Counted from the first letter of the stretch, positions 18,278 through 26,161 are shown. The stretch: DNA of 64,000 nucleotides from DAOTXR01 sp034435375 (GCA_034435375.1 DAOTXR010000005.1:62001-126000); one strand, 5' to 3'. Program-made: numbers and translations. The notes: a model not told the origin generated them from the sequence alone.

Positions 18278-19865
18278 AAACCCTCACCTGGCCATCTGAG
18301 GAGGTAAACACCGGATCGTCTGGAAGTGGGCACATGGCTGCTGCGTCGCCTGCGAGCTTCAGCTCGCGTGAGCCTACAAGGACATAGTCTACACCCTCTG
18401 TAGCAATCACCTCACAGCGTGCGCCAGTATAGAAGTCTGCCACGGCCTGTCTGCGCGCCGTTGCGTTCAGTGTCTCGTAAGGATGGCCGTAGACCACACG
18501 CAAGCCGTGCATCGGAACGAACAGGCTCACTTCAGGCGATGCTAGCACGAGAGCATGGCGCTGGCCACCATTCGCCTCCAACCAGTCCAGTGCTTCAATC
18601 TCTGAGCGGGTCAAGAAGTACCCTAGGCTGCTTTCCTTGAAGCTCAACGCGCCGATCATAGGAGTCACCAGCGCCATGATCGTCGTCGGTATAAATAGCG
18701 CAAAGGCCAGCACCACACCCAACAAGTCATATCGTGGCGCGAAGCGAGGGATGAGCACACGCCACAGACCACGCCCAGCATAGATCGCCAGCGGCGCGAT
18801 CAGCCCCATCGAGAAACGGCGCTGCAGGCCCAGCGGCGCGTAGAGCAGAAGCACGGTGCTGACGATCCACGCCAGCAGGAACACATCGCCATCTTGCAGG
18901 TTATTGCGCGATCCCCAGACACCAGCGATGGCCATGGCAAGGAGTGGACCAAAGGCGATCAGATAATCCCACACCGGTGGCGAGGACGTCACGTTCTGGC
19001 GCATCCACGCCTGAAAGATCGGGTTTGCGCTGGAGACCGCCCAGGCATTATAAGCTGCCAGGGGCAGGCCGAAGATTAGGACGATGCTGCCCCACGAGAG
19101 CGAGCGGAGCGGAAACTGTCTATAGCGACGCCACAGTGCAATAAGCAGCGCGATGTAACCAACCCCAATAGGCACTAGCACGAACGGTGACACACTGACC
19201 AGGAACAGAGCGCCTGTAGCCAGCACAAACGCCTCGCTGTTCAGCACAGGCGGCTGATCGGTCTCCGTCAAGCATTTCTTGACAAGCACATGAACCATGG
19301 TGAGGGCAATCGCAATAGCCCAGGGGAAGTGTGGGTTGGCATAAGCGGCCTGTAGAGGAAACGCCTCGGGAAGAATCAGCAGATCGGGAGAGACGTAACC
19401 AAACAGCAACGCGATCCATCCGAACCCGGCTCCCAGGACGCCTAAAGCCCAAGTTACCCGGCGCTGCTGCACATCGTCGGTCCAATCAGCAGCGAAGCGA
19501 TAAAAAGCCAGAAACATCACCAGTCCACCGATCAGCCGCATAACATGGAAGATCAGAATAGGCGACAGATTGAGCAAACGAGCCAGTTGGCCCATCGCCA
19601 GGTAGAAGGTAAACAGCAAGACACCCCGATGCTGCTCAGGCGTGTAGGGCAGGTGAACCATCCAACTGCCGCTCCACCCCTGATACATTTTGGCTTGATA
19701 GGAAGCCCCATCCTGTGGATTCACCAGCACACCCATGAAACGAGCGTTTGGCGCACCTACCCCGTAAGCCCACACAAAGGGGAGCGCGATCAAGATCAGG
19801 AGCAATGCGCTGGAGATGAAGACCCAACGCCATTCTGTATTGTCAATCACCCGTTGATCTTGCAT
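18258..19865 (-). CDS. Uncharacterised polytopic membrane protein (copy A1)
   Basis: A 535-residue protein and the first gene of a four-gene minus-strand run. It has a first helix, then the loop FMGVLVNPQDGASYQAKMYQ, then HLPYTPEQHR, a VQQRRVTWALGVLGAGFGW stretch and about ten helices. A soluble C-terminus carries VPMHGLRVVYGHPYET and GVDYVLVGSREL. These motifs line up one by one with the 14389-16062 protein, so the two are paralogues. A GAGGCGAAC ribosome site precedes the ATG. I do not recognise a named family; a GT-C-type sugar transferase is the most likely class. Confidence 0.6.
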   Translation of the reverse strand: MQDQRVIDNTEWRWVFISSALLLILIALPFVWAYGVGAPNARFMGVLVNPQDGASYQAKMYQGWSGSWMVHLPYTPEQHRGVLLFTFYLAMGQLARLLNLSPILIFHVMRLIGGLVMFLAFYRFAADWTDDVQQRRVTWALGVLGAGFGWIALLFGYVSPDLLILPEAFPLQAAYANPHFPWAIAIALTMVHVLVKKCLTETDQPPVLNSEAFVLATGALFLVSVSPFVLVPIGVGYIALLIALWRRYRQFPLRSLSWGSIVLIFGLPLAAYNAWAVSSANPIFQAWMRQNVTSSPPVWDYLIAFGPLLAMAIAGVWGSRNNLQDGDVFLLAWIVSTVLLLYAPLGLQRRFSMGLIAPLAIYAGRGLWRVLIPRFAPRYDLLGVVLAFALFIPTTIMALVTPMIGALSFKESSLGYFLTRSEIEALDWLEANGGQRHALVLASPEVSLFVPMHGLRVVYGHPYETLNATARRQAVADFYTGARCEVIATEGVDYVLVGSRELKLAGDAAAMCPLPDDPVFTSSDGQVRVYAVFGD

Positions 19866-19891
19866 GTTCGCCTCACAGACCGCCTGACTGG

Positions 19892-19921
19892 TTGCTGCCA
19901 GTTTCCTGCCAGTAGTATAAT
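19892..19921 (+). promoter_or_regulatory. Promoter for the zinc-ribbon/NACHT operon, with an overlapping minus-strand -10
   Basis: TTGCTG, an 18-nt spacer and a perfect TATAAT (19916-19921) point to the 20008 gene. The same bases read TATACT on the minus strand (19914-19919) toward the 19865 gene. The two divergent transcripts may therefore share a symmetric -10 element. Confidence 0.55.
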
Positions 19922-20007
19922 GTGACCTGCGCGGTCAAGGAAAGTACGCTACAGTACTGCCTTGGGGTGTCATGATGCCCTTCTCTGTTGTCCATGAAGG
20001 ACCACGA

Positions 20008-20709
20008 GTGACTCAGACAGCCGCATTATTCCATCTGCAAAACCTGGACAGCCAGATCGATGCGATAAACAAGCGTCTCGCTGAGATTGACCGGCTGTTG
20101 AGTCAGAACGAGGCTCTGCGAAGCGCGCAGGCCGCTGTGGCCAGCATCAGCGAGACGCGGCAGCACTGGCAAACCCGCCTGACCAACCTGGAGCTTGAGC
20201 GTCGCCAGCTTAAAGAAGAGGCAGATTCCATCGAGGAACATCTGTATTCAGGCCGAGTCCAGAATCCCCGTGAGCTTTCCGACCTGCAGGAAAAGCTCCA
20301 TGAGCTGCAGAGGCGACACGACAACCTGGAAGAGCCTGCCATTGAGGCCATGCTGGAGGTTGAGGATAGCACAGCCCGGTTGGCACAAGCGCAAGAGGCG
20401 CTAGCGCGTGTCAACGCCGAGCAAGCCGATATTGTGGGCAGCCTGAGCAGGGAACAAGAGCAGCTCGCACAGCAGTTGCCAGGGCTCAGAGAGCAGGCCG
20501 CCCAGGCCCGCTCGGCCATCCACCCCCCGCATTTGCGCCTATACGATAGATTGCGCAGCCGGCCCGGGGGTGTGGCCGTCGCGGAGATCAGCCCCAACCT
20601 GGAGTGCAGCGCATGTGGTGTTGAGATCACATCCAGCATGGATCAGCAGGTGCGGCACGGTGAAGTACTGACATGTCCTACTTGTGGCCGTATCCTGTAC
20701 GCACCTTGA
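20008..20709 (+). CDS. Coiled-coil C4 zinc-ribbon protein (COG1579 type)
   Basis: A 233-residue protein. GTG 20008 is preferred because AAGGA lies 7 nt upstream and the family begins right at this point (LFHLQNLDSQIDAINKR); the frame is open back to an ATG at 19972. Residues ~10-170 form a long antiparallel coiled coil rich in Glu, Gln, Arg and Leu. The C-terminus has a zinc ribbon, CSACGVEIT...CPTCGRILY, with two CxxC pairs. The family is widespread, with proposed nucleic-acid or chaperone-like roles, but its function is not established. It is 18 nt from the NACHT-type gene and clearly in one operon with it. Confidence 0.85.
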   Translation: MTQTAALFHLQNLDSQIDAINKRLAEIDRLLSQNEALRSAQAAVASISETRQHWQTRLTNLELERRQLKEEADSIEEHLYSGRVQNPRELSDLQEKLHELQRRHDNLEEPAIEAMLEVEDSTARLAQAQEALARVNAEQADIVGSLSREQEQLAQQLPGLREQAAQARSAIHPPHLRLYDRLRSRPGGVAVAEISPNLECSACGVEITSSMDQQVRHGEVLTCPTCGRILYAP

Positions 20710-20727
20710 GAGGGGGGAACAGGGCTA

Positions 20728-23178
20728 ATGATTGACGCCATCTCGCTGATCGCAGGGATAATCGTGGCGACCGTGGTGGCCATCGTGGTGTATACCCAAC
20801 GGCACCGCATTGCTTCCCTGCGCACGTCGGTAGCTAGTCAGGCCAGCGCCACACGTCATAAGCTGACCCGTAGTGCTGCCGAAACCTACCGCGAAGCCGT
20901 GATCGAGTTGGCCAACGGTCTGCACCTGGCCGGACACCTGGTGCCCCTCGAACAGATTGCTGTGGTGCCAAAGTTTTTTACACTGCCCAAGCCTTTCGAC
21001 CCCCTAGAAGAGGAAAACCCCGATTACGATCGGCCGGATCACCTGCTACCTCTGGTTCCTGACTGGCCGCAGGTGATCGCGCCCTATCAGATTCCTGCCA
21101 CAGCGCTCGATCAAGTGCTGCGAGGCGATTGCAATATCGCACTGCTGGGCGAGCCTGGCAGTGGGCGCACAACTACGTTGGCCATGATCGCGCTGCTGCT
21201 GGCTCGCCAGACGGAGAAGGACCAGCCTGGAGGGCTGTTGAGCGAGGTCCGACTGCCTATTTACTTTCATCTGGACGATGTAAACCTCGACCCGTCCTTC
21301 TACGGCATTGGCGCCGATCCTCTTTACCCGATGATGGAAGCGGCACGGATACACCTGCGCGGATTAGCCGGACGGCTGTTGCCCGCCGTGCAGAGCGAGT
21401 TCGCCAGCGGGCAGGGCGTAATCCTGGCAGACGGCTGGGACGAGACCTCGCCCGCCAAGCGCCAGCGGGTGGTCGAGTGGCTGCGCGTGGTGATGGAGAC
21501 GTACCCCGGCAACAAGCTGGTGGTAGCCGGCCCGTTGCGTGGCTATGCGCCGCTCAGGTCAATCGGACTGACGCCGGTCTTTATGATGCCGTGGAGCAGC
21601 ATCGAACATGCCGAGGCGGTCCGCCTGTGGACTGCCGCATGGCCAGAGATCGGCGGCAAACCTAAGGCGCCAGCGGCAACGCCGTCGGAAGAAGTCGTGC
21701 GCCGCGCCGCGCGTGGCAACCGCGCACTGACGGCGCTGGATGTGACACTGCACCTTTGGGCAACCTTCGCCGAAGACGATCCCGGCGAAGAGCGGCTTGG
21801 CTGGTATAGGGCCTATGTCAAGCGCGTTCTGCCCGCACCGGAGCTGGCTCCAGCGCTGTATCGGCTGGGTCAGGTGCTGCTGGAGCGGCCTGGCGAGACT
21901 GGCCTGCCCATTGACCAGATGACGGCCATTGTGGATACCGCGCGGGACACCCTGCACGGACGGGCCTCGATGAGCACCCCCGACTTCATCTACGCTGTAA
22001 CCGCTCAGACCCACTTGCTCGCCGAACGTGCCGATGGGCGCATTGCCTTCAACCATCCGGTCGTCGGTGCCTACTTGACCGCCGAGGCGTTGCGCGGGGG
22101 GGCATTCCGCGAGAGCCTGCTCAGCGATCAGCCCATGAACGACCTCGTCATGCCATTCCTGGCCCGGATGCAGGATATCACCCCTTACGTCAACCGCCGT
22201 CTGAGCGAGCCGAATACCATCCTACAGCGCCATTTGCTGTCCATGGCAGCTTGGGCAGCCGCTGCCGAGGCCAGTGCGCCTTGGCGGGGTGCGTTCTTCA
22301 AGCGATTGGGCGCTCTGCTGCTAGGTCCTTCTGTGTTCCCTGCCATGCGTGAGCGGGCAATGGCGGCCCTGGTCGCTTCGCGCGATCCAAACGCGGCTTA
22401 CATCTTCCGTGAGGGATTGGCAAGCAGTGACCCGCGCCTGCGTGCGCTGTGCGCCTTCGGACTAGGCGCACTGGGCGACACAGAGGCGGTGCTGCCGCTG
22501 GGCCAAGCGCTTCAGGACGAGGACATCACGGTCGAGGTGGCAGCCAGTTTGGCTCTCGGGGCGGTGGGGACTAAGCCCGCCCTTGACTACCTGATCCAGG
22601 AGCTGCTCTCTGGCAACGATTTGGCCCGGCGAGGCGTGGCTGAGATCCTGGCGATGACCAACGCGGCAGGTGAGGGGCACGACATTGTGCGGGAGGCGGC
22701 GGCAGAGACCGACCCCGCCACCCGCAAAGCCGCTGTATACGGCCTCCAGCGGGTCGGTCAAGATTGGGCGATAGAGATAGTGGCTGGTATGGAGCGCCGC
22801 GATGATAACTGGTCAGTGCGGGCTGTCGCTGCCGACGCAATGGATCGTCACCGGGCAGGCACACTCAACGTCCGAGTCCCGCCGCAATTGCCCCGTATTG
22901 AGGAAACGGCATGGTTCTCAAAATGGCTGGCCGAGCGCAACGCCACAGTTGCGCCTGGTGAGGAGGGCTTTGGGCAGCTGATCATGGCGCTACGTGAGGG
23001 TGACGACGCCATCCGGCTGGCTGCCGCTGAGATGCTAGCTGCGCTGGGCGGGTCAAACGCCGTCAGGCCGCTCTATGAGGCTCTGCGCGATCAGCACCCC
23101 GAGATCCGCGATGCAGCCTATCGCGCACTCAGCGCAGTCTGTCTGTCCTCCGGATATGACCTGCCAGGAGTGATGTGA
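20728..23178 (+). CDS. Membrane-anchored NACHT-like NTPase with HEAT repeats
   Basis: An 816-residue protein. It has an N-terminal transmembrane helix (~5-22), a linker, then a P-loop NTPase domain with GEPGSGRTTT at 141-150 and a Walker B-like VILADGWDE at 231-239, the NACHT-style hhhDGhDE pattern. An alpha-helical region follows (~330-540), then HEAT-type repeats from ~565, including DPRLRALCAFGLGALGD, EVAASLALGAVG and DAAYRALSAV at the end. The Walker A lysine is replaced by arginine, so ATP hydrolysis may be altered. STAND/NACHT proteins act as switches in signalling or defence. Here the membrane anchor and zinc-ribbon partner suggest a scaffold or sensor role, but the function is unknown. 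A hairpin terminator follows. Confidence 0.7.
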   Translation: MIDAISLIAGIIVATVVAIVVYTQRHRIASLRTSVASQASATRHKLTRSAAETYREAVIELANGLHLAGHLVPLEQIAVVPKFFTLPKPFDPLEEENPDYDRPDHLLPLVPDWPQVIAPYQIPATALDQVLRGDCNIALLGEPGSGRTTTLAMIALLLARQTEKDQPGGLLSEVRLPIYFHLDDVNLDPSFYGIGADPLYPMMEAARIHLRGLAGRLLPAVQSEFASGQGVILADGWDETSPAKRQRVVEWLRVVMETYPGNKLVVAGPLRGYAPLRSIGLTPVFMMPWSSIEHAEAVRLWTAAWPEIGGKPKAPAATPSEEVVRRAARGNRALTALDVTLHLWATFAEDDPGEERLGWYRAYVKRVLPAPELAPALYRLGQVLLERPGETGLPIDQMTAIVDTARDTLHGRASMSTPDFIYAVTAQTHLLAERADGRIAFNHPVVGAYLTAEALRGGAFRESLLSDQPMNDLVMPFLARMQDITPYVNRRLSEPNTILQRHLLSMAAWAAAAEASAPWRGAFFKRLGALLLGPSVFPAMRERAMAALVASRDPNAAYIFREGLASSDPRLRALCAFGLGALGDTEAVLPLGQALQDEDITVEVAASLALGAVGTKPALDYLIQELLSGNDLARRGVAEILAMTNAAGEGHDIVREAAAETDPATRKAAVYGLQRVGQDWAIEIVAGMERRDDNWSVRAVAADAMDRHRAGTLNVRVPPQLPRIEETAWFSKWLAERNATVAPGEEGFGQLIMALREGDDAIRLAAAEMLAALGGSNAVRPLYEALRDQHPEIRDAAYRALSAVCLSSGYDLPGVM

Positions 23179-23234
23179 TCCGCAGTCTGCGTACACCCAA
23201 GCAGAGCACTTCACAGCCTCCCCAACCACTTCTC

Positions 23235-23265
23235 ACCAGGGGTCAGACGGCCCCTGGTTTGTTTT
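23235..23265 (+). terminator. Rho-independent terminator after the NACHT-like gene
   Basis: ACCAGGGG and CCCCTGGT form a perfect 8-bp stem with an 8-nt loop, followed by TTGTTTT. It ends the zinc-ribbon/NACHT operon. Confidence 0.85.
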
Positions 23266-23343
23266 GGCCTCTTGTGCATCCTTTTTGCATCAATTACATC
23301 TAATTAGGCAGATTGACAACATGATCACAGGAGAAGGTTCACA

Positions 23344-23574
23344 ATGGGGTTCGCAAAGTTTATGGCGAGCACGGCAGGTCGTCTGATCCGCGTGGCGGCA
23401 GGAATTGTCCTCATCGTAGTGGGGCTGCTTGTCGTCAAATCGACTGGTGGCATCATCCTGGCGGTGGTTGGGTTGGTGCCGCTCCTGGCAGGTGCCTTAG
23501 ATGTGTGCCTGTTTGCTCCACTGTTTGGCGGTCCATTCAAAGGGTCAGAAGCCCGGAAGGCCGACCAGGCATAA
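23344..23574 (+). CDS. Small two-helix membrane protein, DUF2892-like
   Basis: A 76-residue protein with a GGAGAAGG ribosome site before the ATG. The N-terminal amphipathic stretch (GFAKFMASTAGRLIR) is followed by a helix (VAAGIVLIVVGLLVV), a Gly-rich turn, and a second helix (IILAVVGLVPLLAGALDVC) ending in FAPLFGGPFKG. This is the layout of DUF2892/YgaP-like membrane domains, which often accompany rhodanese or stress genes; none is adjacent here. It lies between two terminators, so it is a separate transcript. Confidence 0.7.
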   Translation: MGFAKFMASTAGRLIRVAAGIVLIVVGLLVVKSTGGIILAVVGLVPLLAGALDVCLFAPLFGGPFKGSEARKADQA

Positions 23575-23584
23575 CCACACGGGA

Positions 23585-23616
23585 CAGGAGGGGCAAGACA
23601 TGTCTTGCCCCTCCTG
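23585..23616. terminator. Perfect 32-bp palindrome between convergent genes
   Basis: The arms CAGGAGGGGCAAGAC and GTCTTGCCCCTCCTG flank AT, so the whole 32 bases are self-complementary. It sits between the ends of two convergent genes and has no T-run on either side. It probably acts as a bidirectional terminator or is a dispersed extragenic palindrome. Confidence 0.6.
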
Positions 23617-23657
23617 CTATCTTGACCTGCCAGCCCTCCCTTAGGCACGGTGGGCGG

Positions 23658-24407
23658 TTACTGAGTGGGATTGGCGCACAAGATCATCCGCTGCTGGTCA
23701 GTGTGATATTCGTAGCGACTCTCTCCCACCGCTAGCACAATGCGATAGCCAACAGTGGTAGCCTGCACGTAAGTCTGACCCTCTTCCTGGCAGCCCAGGC
23801 TCGAGTCAGTCCACTCAACTACCTCGCTGCGCACCAAAGCAATATCCTGTTCATCAGCTCCCAACTGGGCAGCCAAGTCGGCTTTGGCCTGCATGATGAA
23901 CTCCGCCGCAATCGGATCAGGCACGGTGCCCGCGCCAATGGGATCGCCGGGATTGTAACACACGATAGCAGTTCCGATCAGATCCGTGTGGACGCTGAGC
24001 ACCTGATCAGACACAGCTAAGGTGACTAGGTACCCCGGCGTGACCACCTCCGGGTAGTCGACGCCCGGCTGCGGACAGCCCAGACTGGCATCGTTCCACT
24101 GGACAGGCAGCGCCTCAACCAACAGGAGATCGGCCTCAGGGATGTTCAACTCAGCAGCCAGGGCCGCTGTGGCCGCCTTCACAGGATCAAATACCTGAAG
24201 TGTTGGCAGAGGGGTAGTAGCGGGCATTTCAACCAGGGTGGGCAGAGGGGCAGTGGGCCAAGGTGTAGAGGAAGGCGCTTCAGAGAGTGTCGGGGAGGGG
24301 GCGAGGGTGGCCAGCGGGATGGCCGTCGGGGCCTCCGTGGCAACACAGGCGGTGGCTGCCCCCACCACGACAAAGAGCACAGCCAGAAGCAAGACATGCT
24401 GCCTCAT
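23658..24407 (-). CDS. Lipoprotein with two copies of a WxDxSLGC domain
   Basis: A 249-residue protein. ATG 24407 follows a GGAGGATAATTCC ribosome site. A lipoprotein-like signal peptide ends at Cys21 (GAATAC, a weak lipobox), followed by a Pro/Thr/Ser-rich linker (~25-70). Two homologous units of ~75 residues follow. Each starts with a helix (AALAAELNIPEADLLLVEA and AKADLAAQLGADEQDIALV), then has WNDASLGC or WTDSSLGC, a strand-rich GYLVTLAV/GYRIVLAV part, and a terminal Cys before NP. The paired cysteines probably form a disulfide in each unit. I do not know its function. It is exported and ends at a bidirectional hairpin. Confidence 0.75.
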   Translation of the reverse strand: MRQHVLLLAVLFVVVGAATACVATEAPTAIPLATLAPSPTLSEAPSSTPWPTAPLPTLVEMPATTPLPTLQVFDPVKAATAALAAELNIPEADLLLVEALPVQWNDASLGCPQPGVDYPEVVTPGYLVTLAVSDQVLSVHTDLIGTAIVCYNPGDPIGAGTVPDPIAAEFIMQAKADLAAQLGADEQDIALVRSEVVEWTDSSLGCQEEGQTYVQATTVGYRIVLAVGESRYEYHTDQQRMILCANPTQ

Positions 24408-24506
24408 GGAATTATCCTCCTGCCGCTGTCGTGCTGCAGGCAGAGCACAGCAGGGCACTGCCGCCTTGACCGTGGGGAGGTGCGCTGGATCGCCTTCGGG
24501 GGTTAG

Positions 24507-24845
24507 TCAGTCTTCCTCGTCGTCGGCCACCGCGCCAGACACGCGCTCCCGAACGATCCGCTCGATGTCCTCGGCGCGAATGTTCAGGATGCTGATCAAC
24601 TTCTTGCGGTTCTCCAGACCGGCGACGATCTCGATGTCCTTGGGGCTGACATTCAGGAACTCGGCCAGGAATCGGATCAATTCCTCGTTGGCCTGACCCT
24701 CCACCGGAGGCGCCATCAGGCGGATTTTAAGCGTTCCATCCTCCTGAATACCCACAATCTCGGTGCGGTTTGCCTTAGGGACGACCTTGACCGTTATTGC
24801 AGCACCGCGTTGGGCATCGGTGATCTTAAAATCGCGTTTAGTCAT
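24507..24845 (-). CDS. DUF167 family protein (YggU-like)
   Basis: A 112-residue protein with a GGAGCAGCAATC ribosome spacing before ATG 24845. It contains the family's ITVKVVPKANRTEIVG start, LKIRLMAPPVEGQANEELIRFLAEFL and a following VAGLENRKKLISI segment. It carries an acidic C-terminal tail (~10 residues, ADDEED end) and a short N-terminal addition. The family is small and conserved with unknown biochemical function. It often lies next to YggT and YggS genes, as here, which supports the assignment. Confidence 0.85.
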   Translation of the reverse strand: MTKRDFKITDAQRGAAITVKVVPKANRTEIVGIQEDGTLKIRLMAPPVEGQANEELIRFLAEFLNVSPKDIEIVAGLENRKKLISILNIRAEDIERIVRERVSGAVADDEED

Positions 24846-24891
24846 GATTGCTGCTCCGAATTAAGGTGATATATTGGCCGGGCTGGCATGA

Positions 24892-25164
24892 TCACAGCCC
24901 TGCTGCCAGTATAGCTAACACCTGCCGGAGTGCAAACAAGACCACGAAGGCCACCACCGGGCTGAAGTCGAACATCCCGGCAGAGGGAAGGATCTGGCGG
25001 ATGGGTTCAAGTACAGGTTCGGTAAGCTGATATAGAATGCGTGCAAAGGGGTTACTGTAGGGGTCCAGACGGATCCACGAGATCAGCACACGCAACAGGA
25101 GAATGATCTGGTATACGTCGATCAACACACCCAGCAGTTGAAGGAGCGCCCCAATTGGTGTCAC
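24892..25164 (-). CDS. yggT: YggT family membrane protein
   Basis: A protein of about 90 residues. GTG 25164 gives the usual family length and follows a GGGTAGGG box; the frame is open to an ATG at 25215. Two hydrophobic segments flank the family signature LLLRVLISWIRLDPYSNPFARILYQLTEPVLEPIR, of which the RVLISWI and NPF...TEPVLxPIR parts are diagnostic. The C-terminal helix is FSPVVAFVVLFALRQVL. YggT proteins are linked to cell division and membrane or osmotic homeostasis in other bacteria. It sits in the PgeF-YggS-YggT-DUF167 order typical of many bacteria. Confidence 0.85.
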   Translation of the reverse strand: MTPIGALLQLLGVLIDVYQIILLLRVLISWIRLDPYSNPFARILYQLTEPVLEPIRQILPSAGMFDFSPVVAFVVLFALRQVLAILAAGL

Positions 25165-25262
25165 AGTGATTAACCCTACCCTTCTACCCACAGGATGGCA
25201 ACGTAGCCAGCCCATCCCAGGGTTTCACCGAAGAAGCTCTCAAAACTCTTGAGGCGAATCAC

Positions 25263-25282
25263 AGCTTTGTTCGGACAAAGTT
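25263..25282. repeat. Inverted repeat (hairpin 3 of the YggS-YggT gap)
   Basis: AGCTTTGT and ACAAAGTT pair (one G-T) around TCGG, and lie close to two further hairpins. Confidence 0.5.
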
Positions 25283-25289
25283 CCGACCC

Positions 25290-25309
25290 TTCGCCCTTCT
25301 GAGGGCGAA
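25290..25309. repeat. Perfect inverted repeat (hairpin 2)
   Basis: TTCGCCCT and AGGGCGAA form an 8-bp stem with a TCTG loop. Confidence 0.6.
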
Positions 25310-25338
25310 CCCTTTTCAACTGCGCCGGATTGCTCTCG

Positions 25339-25379
25339 TCCCCACCTCCTTCCCCTCAACGAGGGAAAGGTGGTGGGGG
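25339..25379. repeat. Long imperfect hairpin (hairpin 1) downstream of yggS
   Basis: About 18-19 pairs with two mismatches around a 3-nt AAC loop; one arm is C/T-rich and the other G/A-rich. It lies soon after the YggS stop on the minus strand and could terminate that transcript, though no T-run follows. Confidence 0.55.
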
Positions 25380-25417
25380 ATCAGACGTCCCAGACAGACA
25401 CACGCTCAAGAGTTTCG

Positions 25418-26161
25418 CTAGTCGCCGCGCGGCCCGAAGATGGCAGTGCCAATGCGGACCATCGTTGCGCCCTCTTCGACCGCCACCACATAGTCGCTAC
25501 TCATTCCCATCGACAGATGTGGCCATCCCATATCCGGGAACCTTGCCCGCAACACGTCTCGCAACATCCGCAGCCGCCGGAAAACCGGCCGCACTGTCTC
25601 AGGCTGTGTAGTGAATGGAGCCATGGTCATCAACCCCTGCCAACGCAGACCTGGCAAGGCTAGCATGGCCACGATTTCGTTGAGAAATGCCTCAACCTGA
25701 GTCTCGTCCTCCGGCCAACGGGAGAGATCGTAGCCGTATTTGGTGTCCTCACCACTCAGGTTGACCTCAAGCAGCGCATCTAACGTGCGGCCCGCTGCGC
25801 TTGCCGCTTCGCTTAGCCGACGTGCGATCTTCCAGCGATCGACTGAGTGTACCCACTCAAACAGCTGCGGGACATCGGCTGCCTTGCGGCTTTGAACATG
25901 CCCGATCATATGCCAGGTGGCTGCCTGGGGCAGCATCCTGTCAACCGCCGCGATCTTCTGTTTAGCTTCTTCTACGCGATTCTCGCCGAAATGTCGCAAG
26001 CCGGCTGCATAGGCTGCGGCGATCATCTCCGGTTCATGGGTTTTAGTTACGGCCACCAGCAACACATCAGCCAGGCTACGCCCACTGCGCCGGGCTGCCG
26101 CATCGATCTGCTCTTGAACTTGCTCCACATTTTCGCGGATCAACGCCGTGCGGGCGATCAC
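25418..26161 (-). CDS. yggS: YggS-family PLP-binding protein (PLPBP)
   Basis: A 247-residue protein. It has VLLVAVTKTHEPEMI with PLP lysine at residue 40, then LRHFGENRVEEAKQKI, TWHMIGHVQSRKAADVP, a WVHSVDRWKIARRL segment, LLEVNLSGEDTKYGY and, at the end, LSMGMSSDYVVAVEEGATMVRIGTAIFG. This is the full PLPBP signature and normal length. The protein binds pyridoxal phosphate and keeps vitamin B6 and amino-acid pools balanced rather than acting as an enzyme. The GTG start overlaps the last base of the PgeF stop (TAGTG), so the two are coupled. Confidence 0.92.
   Translation of the reverse strand: MIARTALIRENVEQVQEQIDAAARRSGRSLADVLLVAVTKTHEPEMIAAAYAAGLRHFGENRVEEAKQKIAAVDRMLPQAATWHMIGHVQSRKAADVPQLFEWVHSVDRWKIARRLSEAASAAGRTLDALLEVNLSGEDTKYGYDLSRWPEDETQVEAFLNEIVAMLALPGLRWQGLMTMAPFTTQPETVRPVFRRLRMLRDVLRARFPDMGWPHLSMGMSSDYVVAVEEGATMVRIGTAIFGPRGD

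Noticed and set aside
20728..23178. A complete anti-phage defence island
   Set aside because: Only the NACHT-like protein hints at this; no nuclease, restriction or toxin effector domain lies beside it, so a defence role is unproven.
25263..25379. CRISPR-like array of repeats
   Set aside because: The three hairpins differ in sequence and there are no regularly spaced identical repeats or cas genes.
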